A stretch of DNA of 64,000 bases from Methanocella conradii HZ254 (lineage in GTDB: Archaea > Halobacteriota > Methanocellia > Methanocellales > Methanocellaceae). The notes below the pieces were generated by a model. It saw nothing but the letters and a program-made list of their open reading frames with translations. It was not told the origin of the DNA and did no database searches. Position numbers and translations under genes: made by a program. Positions 59,703 through 64,000 of the stretch are shown here, piece by piece. How positions within the stretch are numbered: position 1 is the stretch's first letter; each line of letters opens with the position of its first letter. The stretch is taken from positions 806,001 to 870,000 of the forward strand of contig NC_017034.1 in the NCBI RefSeq assembly GCF_000251105.1, read 5' to 3'.

Positions 59703-59741
59703 CGCCTGGCCAACCAATATAGACGGAAAACTGGCCAGGCG
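59703..59741 (+). ncRNA. Perfect 10-bp hairpin in the 5' leader of the small exported gene (cassette 3)
   Basis: CGCCTGGCCA (59703-59712) and TGGCCAGGCG (59732-59741) form a perfect inverted repeat with a 19-nt loop. It ends 31 nt before the ATG at 59773. A TATA-like TTATAAC at about 59684 puts the transcript start near its base. The sequence differs from the cassette 1/2 hairpin but place and type agree. Confidence 0.6.
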
Positions 59742-59772
59742 TCTTGTCCAACATAGTTGGAGGTATAAAAAT

Positions 59773-60231
59773 ATGGATTTAAAGTATTTAATACCATTGG
59801 CACTTTGCGGCCTGATAGTAATGGCAGTAATGCCCGCATACGCACAGGATTGGACCCTTAATGCGCTTGAAACGCGGGCTAATACCGGGAGCATGCCGAC
59901 GATAACGGGTGACTCGACAGTCCAGAGACAATTGTACCATGCCGGCGATACGATCACCTGGGATAATAAATGGTATAACGCCGATTCTGGGCACCCATGG
60001 CGCAGCATAGCAGTAACGAGCAGCTCATTTACCGGTTTCACGAGCACCACTGCTAACGATCTTGGAGAGCTATACTATGGCGAGATCCAAACATTCAGAA
60101 ATAATAAGGTTCCGGTGAATAGTAATCCCAACCCATATAATGACTATTTCGCCAGGTCACACAACTATGGGTATACGGATAATCCGTTTATTAATTGCGA
60201 CATAGTAGGCCTGCAAACACAAGTAAATTGA
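59773..60231 (+). CDS. Small exported protein, cassette 3
   Basis: ATG 59773 follows GGAGGT eight bases upstream and gives MDLKYLIPLALCGLIVMAVM, cut near AYAQD, and a mature part of about 128 residues rich in Thr, Asn, Ser and Tyr. It has TITWDNKWYNA in the place of the RWKNDLKND motif of cassette 1. It is homologous in position and general form to the other two; sequence similarity is weak. Permease A follows after 32 bp. Confidence 0.8.
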   Translation: MDLKYLIPLALCGLIVMAVMPAYAQDWTLNALETRANTGSMPTITGDSTVQRQLYHAGDTITWDNKWYNADSGHPWRSIAVTSSSFTGFTSTTANDLGELYYGEIQTFRNNKVPVNSNPNPYNDYFARSHNYGYTDNPFINCDIVGLQTQVN

Positions 60232-60263
60232 GTTATTATTTTTTTAATTTTTAAGGAGATATC

Positions 60264-61100
60264 ATGAGCAATACCCTTAATATTGCCCGGAAAGAGTTCG
60301 CTGACCTGGCAAACAATAAATACCTGTACATCGTATTAATAATATTCTTAATTAATTTATTAATGCATTTAGTTAGCCTTTATAATTTTTATAAGGAGGG
60401 GAGTATAAGCGACCCAAATTTTATTAAGGCCTGTCTGTTCGACGTAATGTATCTATCATCGATATATGGCGGGGTCACCGCCCTTATGATCGGGTTCTCA
60501 TCAATGGCCGGCGAGCTGACGAGTGGAGCCTTGAATACGCTTATAGCTAAACCAGTATACCGCGATACGGTCATTACCGGGAAGCTACTAGGGTGCATAG
60601 CGTATATGCTATTATTCTTCATCCTCACCGCTATCCTCTACGTTTCATCGGAGTTTATACTATGTGGCGACGTCATAGCCGGACAGCTTTTAGGATTACT
60701 CGCAAGGTTACCGTTTATCGTTATCATAGCCCTGCTATACGTGATGATGTTCTTCCTCGTTTCTGTTCTCTTCAGGACCCTCATAGACGATAACGGGATG
60801 GCGCTAACGTTTAGCGTTTTATTCTACTTCGTAATACTAATAATCCCTTCGAGTTCTGTTATTATTAGTAATATTGCGGCTTTGCTCGGCGTGGATGAAG
60901 TCTATTTGCTAGGCATATCCAGGATTATTGACCCCAAGAAGTCAATGGTTAATATTAGTAATTCTGGCATTTTCGACCCGTCTTTTAGTATTATTAGCGC
61001 GTTAAGCCTTAGCTGGCTAGAGTTCGCGAAATTTATCGTCATAGTTTTAGCGCTTTTGGCATTATGCTACATATCATTTTTGAGGAGGGACGTCCGTTGA
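60264..61100 (+). CDS. ABC-2-type permease A, cassette 3
   Basis: The 278-aa protein starts MSNTLNIARKEFADLANNKY (GGAG upstream), has six predicted membrane segments, NTLIAKPVYRDTVITGKLLG, and ends YISFLRRDVR. It is the counterpart of 33419-34267 and 38259-39089; the start and end sequences are best conserved. It overlaps permease B by 4 bp (TTGA). No ATPase is linked. Confidence 0.85.
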   Translation: MSNTLNIARKEFADLANNKYLYIVLIIFLINLLMHLVSLYNFYKEGSISDPNFIKACLFDVMYLSSIYGGVTALMIGFSSMAGELTSGALNTLIAKPVYRDTVITGKLLGCIAYMLLFFILTAILYVSSEFILCGDVIAGQLLGLLARLPFIVIIALLYVMMFFLVSVLFRTLIDDNGMALTFSVLFYFVILIIPSSSVIISNIAALLGVDEVYLLGISRIIDPKKSMVNISNSGIFDPSFSIISALSLSWLEFAKFIVIVLALLALCYISFLRRDVR

Positions 61101-61903
61101 GCGGAGTATTGCCGATTGCCATGAACGAGTTCTCAAGGATAATGAGACAGCCGATAATACTGGTAATAGCTGCCATATTATTTTTGATCCTGCTCATTAA
61201 CGGGGCGTCAAGCGCTCAAGTAATACCGGAGTTTTTACCGGACAAGGACGATGTATTTTTAAAGGTAGGGGTAAGTAATACGACGTATTATACATCGTTG
61301 TTCTTATCGGTAGTGTCCATGTTTATCGGGGTGCTCTCCATAGCGGAGGAGCGGTCTAGGGGGACGCTACGCGTGCTTTTAACAAAGCCTGTGTTCCGTA
61401 AGGACGTCTTCTTTGGAAAGTTCCTGGGCATCTCGATGCTTCTATTAATTCTGACGGTCACGAGCGTTACCCTGTGCGTTTCAGCCATACTAATATTCTA
61501 TGGCGGCCCGTTGTCACTACAGGATGCGCTGGTAAGGCTTTCCACTTACACTCTACTCATATTTTTAAACTGCGTATTGACCATGGCCATAGCGATGCTT
61601 ATCGGCGTGGCGGTTAAAAATATTCTGGGCATTCTAATGCTCGCCGGGTCGCTGCTATGCTTCGAATGGTTTATAAGCATAGAGGACTGGCTCTCCAGCC
61701 TTCTAGGTAGTCTAAAGTATATTATTAGCCAGAGAATGCTATTCTTCACAATAATGGGCCCGACGGGCCCGGGACTGCTGCATACCACGATGCCATATCA
61801 GGTGTGGCTTGAAGACGCGGCACCTTATATAACGGCTTTTCTACTCGAGATTATCGTTGTATTGGTTCTGGCTTTCCTGGCATTTAATGGTGATGACGAA
61901 TGA
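61097..61903 (+). CDS. ABC-2-type permease B, cassette 3
   Basis: The frame is open from 61064, but the TTG at 61097 overlaps the stop of permease A as in cassettes 1 and 2 and gives LSGVLPIAMNEFSRIMRQPI. The 268-aa protein has six predicted membrane segments and RVLLTKPVFRKDVFFGKFLG. Its stop overlaps the RCC1 start by 4 bp (ATGA), so these genes are fully coupled. Confidence 0.85.
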   Translation: MSGVLPIAMNEFSRIMRQPIILVIAAILFLILLINGASSAQVIPEFLPDKDDVFLKVGVSNTTYYTSLFLSVVSMFIGVLSIAEERSRGTLRVLLTKPVFRKDVFFGKFLGISMLLLILTVTSVTLCVSAILIFYGGPLSLQDALVRLSTYTLLIFLNCVLTMAIAMLIGVAVKNILGILMLAGSLLCFEWFISIEDWLSSLLGSLKYIISQRMLFFTIMGPTGPGLLHTTMPYQVWLEDAAPYITAFLLEIIVVLVLAFLAFNGDDE

Positions 61904-63363
61904 AAGGTAAAGTGTTTGGAAATAGGCATTTCATGGTATATTCTGCGCTGCTAGCGATACTCGTGGCGTCTTCGCTTGGCAGCATGTCGTGCCCCGCAGA
62001 TTCTGCGGGCGCTCAAATAGGGGTTAAAAAGGTGGCCGTTGGGCTTTTCCATACGGTGGCCCTGGCTGATGATGGGACGGTGTGGGCATGGGGGAGCAAC
62101 ACTTATGGGGAGTGTGGGGAAGGCAGTAGCGATGACATACTACTAAAGCCAGTAATGATTAACGGGCTGGAAGGCGTGAAGGATGTCGCAGTAGGGAATA
62201 ACTTCTCTATGGCGCTAAAGAGCGATGGCACAGTGTGGACATGGGGCGATAACAGGTACGGCCAGCTCGGAATCGGGACCGCGGATGATGGGCGGCACCC
62301 TGAGCCCGTACAAGTGCCCGGCCTGACAAACGTAATAGCTATAAGCGCCGATTTTCAATTGGCAATGGCTCTCAAAGACGACGGGACGGTCTGGGCGTGG
62401 GGCTCGAACTCGTACGGCCAGCTCGGGGATGGAAAGCCCATAGACATACCTCCACCGCTAACTTATAGTAAAGAGTGGGATATGCAAAATAAGCCCTCTC
62501 CAGTCATGGTTAGCGGGCTCGACCATGTCGTCTCGATAGACGCTTCTGGATGGCAAGCTTTTGCGGTGAAAGACGATGGCACGGTATGGGGATGGGGGCA
62601 AAACACGTGTACGCTGGGGGAATGGTCTAAGAATAACGAGAATTCTCTATATACATCAACTCCCGTTCAAATAGTAGGCCTTACGGACGTTAAAAAGGCC
62701 TGTTGTCTGGGGGGCCTGTCTGCTGTTGCCCTTAAGAAGGATGGGACTGTCTGGGCGTGGGGCGAGGATAGATATGGAGTTCTCGGTAATGGGGAGGTAA
62801 AATCCTATCCGGACGTAGATAAGGTTTACAATCCTATACAGGTGATAGGGCTTACGGATATAGTCGATATATCCTGCGGGGGCGCCCATTCGTTAGCGCT
62901 TAAAGACGATGGGACAGTCTGGGCGTGGGGAAAGAATTACGCGGGGCAGCTGGGCGACTCAACGAATGAAAGCCGTGGCACTCCTTGCAGAGTGCCGATA
63001 CCTGCTGCTAAGGCTATATCCGCCGGGTACTACTCTAACGTCGCCATCGATAAAGATGATAACGTATGGGCATGGGGCATGGATGACTATGGACAGCTAG
63101 GCGATGGGGAGCATGGAGAAATGTTATACCGGCCTACTCCGAAAAAGGTTTTATTAAGCTTCGGCGGTAGCCCGACAATCATGCCAACGGCCACGAGTAC
63201 GCCCGGGCCTATAGCCAGCCCGTCCACGCTTGCCCCCACTCCTAGTACGAGCCCGACCATGGCAGGCTCGCCCTGGTATGACGCGTTGCCCATAGTATTT
63301 TTTATTGTAGTCGCAGTAATCACCGGATTGCTGGCTTATATACTTTTGAAGAGGAGGAATTAG
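61900..63363 (+). CDS. RCC1-repeat exported, membrane-anchored protein, cassette 3
   Basis: The 487-aa protein has a signal peptide, about seven RCC1 repeats (ALADDGTVWAWGSNTYGECG, ALKDDGTVWAWGKNYAGQLG), a long Thr/Pro/Ser linker (PTATSTPGPIASPSTLAPTP) and a C-terminal helix ending LLKRRN. It starts in an ATGA overlap with permease B. A second RCC1 gene follows at once. Confidence 0.87.
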   Translation: MKGKVFGNRHFMVYSALLAILVASSLGSMSCPADSAGAQIGVKKVAVGLFHTVALADDGTVWAWGSNTYGECGEGSSDDILLKPVMINGLEGVKDVAVGNNFSMALKSDGTVWTWGDNRYGQLGIGTADDGRHPEPVQVPGLTNVIAISADFQLAMALKDDGTVWAWGSNSYGQLGDGKPIDIPPPLTYSKEWDMQNKPSPVMVSGLDHVVSIDASGWQAFAVKDDGTVWGWGQNTCTLGEWSKNNENSLYTSTPVQIVGLTDVKKACCLGGLSAVALKKDGTVWAWGEDRYGVLGNGEVKSYPDVDKVYNPIQVIGLTDIVDISCGGAHSLALKDDGTVWAWGKNYAGQLGDSTNESRGTPCRVPIPAAKAISAGYYSNVAIDKDDNVWAWGMDDYGQLGDGEHGEMLYRPTPKKVLLSFGGSPTIMPTATSTPGPIASPSTLAPTPSTSPTMAGSPWYDALPIVFFIVVAVITGLLAYILLKRRN

Positions 63364-64000
63364 GGCGAGAAGCGCTATAATATGTTTATTTTTCCTGGTG
63401 ATGATAAGTTTCGCCGGGCTAGCGCATGCAGAGGTCCCGCCATTCGCGTTCATCGCTCAAGGCCCCACGGTTTCTTTAGCTTTAGATGAGAACGGGACGG
63501 CTTGGGCGTGGGGGTCGAATTATGACGGCGAATGCGGTATACCCGCCAGCGAGGGGCTGGAATATGTCACAAGGCCCGTGGCAATCCACGGGCTCGATAA
63601 CGTTACCTCCATAGATGCTGGCGAGCTTTTCGTAATAGCGCTCAAAAAAGATGGTACAGTGCTAACCTGGGGCTGGAGCATATTCGGGGATTTAGGGTAT
63701 GTCCCGAATAATACGACCTATAATCAGTCGAGAGAGCATTTTTCGCCTTTGCCCGTGCCAGGCCTAAGCGATATAACCGGCATATCTGCTGGACAGCATT
63801 TTTGCGTTGTCCTTAAAAGCGATGGAACGGTTTGGACGTGGGGGGATAACAGATATGGGCAGCTCGGAGATGGTAAACAGGTTACCATCGATGATTACTA
63901 TGCCGGCGCACACCGCGCAGAGCCGGGCATGGTTGTCGGGCTAAGTAATGTCACTTACGTGTCGGCCGGCCCCATAAACGCGGCTGCGGTGAAAGACGAT
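63359..64000 (+). CDS. Second RCC1-repeat protein of cassette 3 (partial, start uncertain)
   Basis: The frame runs off the right edge. It reads RSAIICLFFLVMISFAGLAH (signal peptide), then RCC1 repeats such as VVLKSDGTVWTWGDNRYGQLG. The signal peptide needs a start near 63359, where only ATT, and further on ATA, are in frame; the first normal start (GTG 63398) would leave too short a signal. GAGGAGG lies directly before. It may use a rare start coupled to the previous stop, or be decaying at its 5' end. Its presence explains the RCC1 remnants after the first RCC1 gene in cassettes 1 and 2. Confidence 0.7.
   Translation, partial: MRARSAIICLFFLVMISFAGLAHAEVPPFAFIAQGPTVSLALDENGTAWAWGSNYDGECGIPASEGLEYVTRPVAIHGLDNVTSIDAGELFVIALKKDGTVLTWGWSIFGDLGYVPNNTTYNQSREHFSPLPVPGLSDITGISAGQHFCVVLKSDGTVWTWGDNRYGQLGDGKQVTIDDYYAGAHRAEPGMVVGLSNVTYVSAGPINAAAVKDD

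Overview
The window looks like a methanogenic archaeon of the Methanocella (Rice Cluster I) type. Archaeal marks are TFB, an archaeal histone, a nine-gene-plus exosome/proteasome superoperon, SRP19, Gar1, CDP-archaeol synthase, archaeal PurO, a BHB-intron tRNA and a PGF-CTERM anchored protein. Methanogen marks are DUF2111, DUF2124 and an NrpR-type repressor. The genus is an inference from gene content; no search was run.

Layout. 1-31.8 kb is mostly housekeeping: asnS (partial), a lone RCC1-repeat surface protein, an aminotransferase with its Lrp-type regulator, tRNA-Met, rpiA, hypECA, nreA, carS-pyrE-purD, aroA-aroC, ilvD, a degenerate IS4-family element, a few exported or membrane proteins, a histone, the porCDAB pyruvate:ferredoxin oxidoreductase operon with purO, and a GAF histidine kinase. 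41.8-50 kb is a conserved information-processing block on the minus strand (tfb, gar1, PHP hydrolase, srp19, DUF3194, prefoldin beta, pcc1, rpoP, rpl37ae, rrp42, rrp41, rrp4, sbds, psmA, rnp2). 53.1-55.4 kb is an AT-rich island with an HD phosphohydrolase / YwgA-like pair and a truncated YgjP-like metalloprotease. 55.4-59.1 kb carries larB, a prenyl synthase, a ThiS/MoaD protein, DUF2124 and nrpR.

The unusual part is a repeated five-gene cassette found at 31.8-36.7 kb, 36.75-41.8 kb and 59.2-63.4 kb. Each has a divergent winged-helix regulator, then a small exported protein preceded by an RNA hairpin, two ABC-2-type permeases without an ATPase, and a membrane-anchored RCC1-repeat (beta-propeller) protein; the genes downstream of the small protein are tightly coupled by 4-bp overlaps. 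The first two cassettes are tandem and each is bounded by a 90-bp copy of the 3' end of tfb, as in integrative elements that rebuild the end of their target gene. No recombinase is present. The two tandem cassettes are identical over 1,064 bp on the left and 540 bp on the right, while the 3.4-3.5 kb between encodes clearly diverged proteins. The left switch from identity to divergence lies inside the signal peptide of the small exported protein, and the right one leaves an orphan RCC1 tail in cassette 2. I read this as a modular surface/secretion cassette that can exchange its payload; its function is unknown.

Limits: everything is from reading the sequence and the given translations. Family names rest on recognisable motifs. 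Start codons were moved where an internal start has a better ribosome binding site, promoter spacing or family match.
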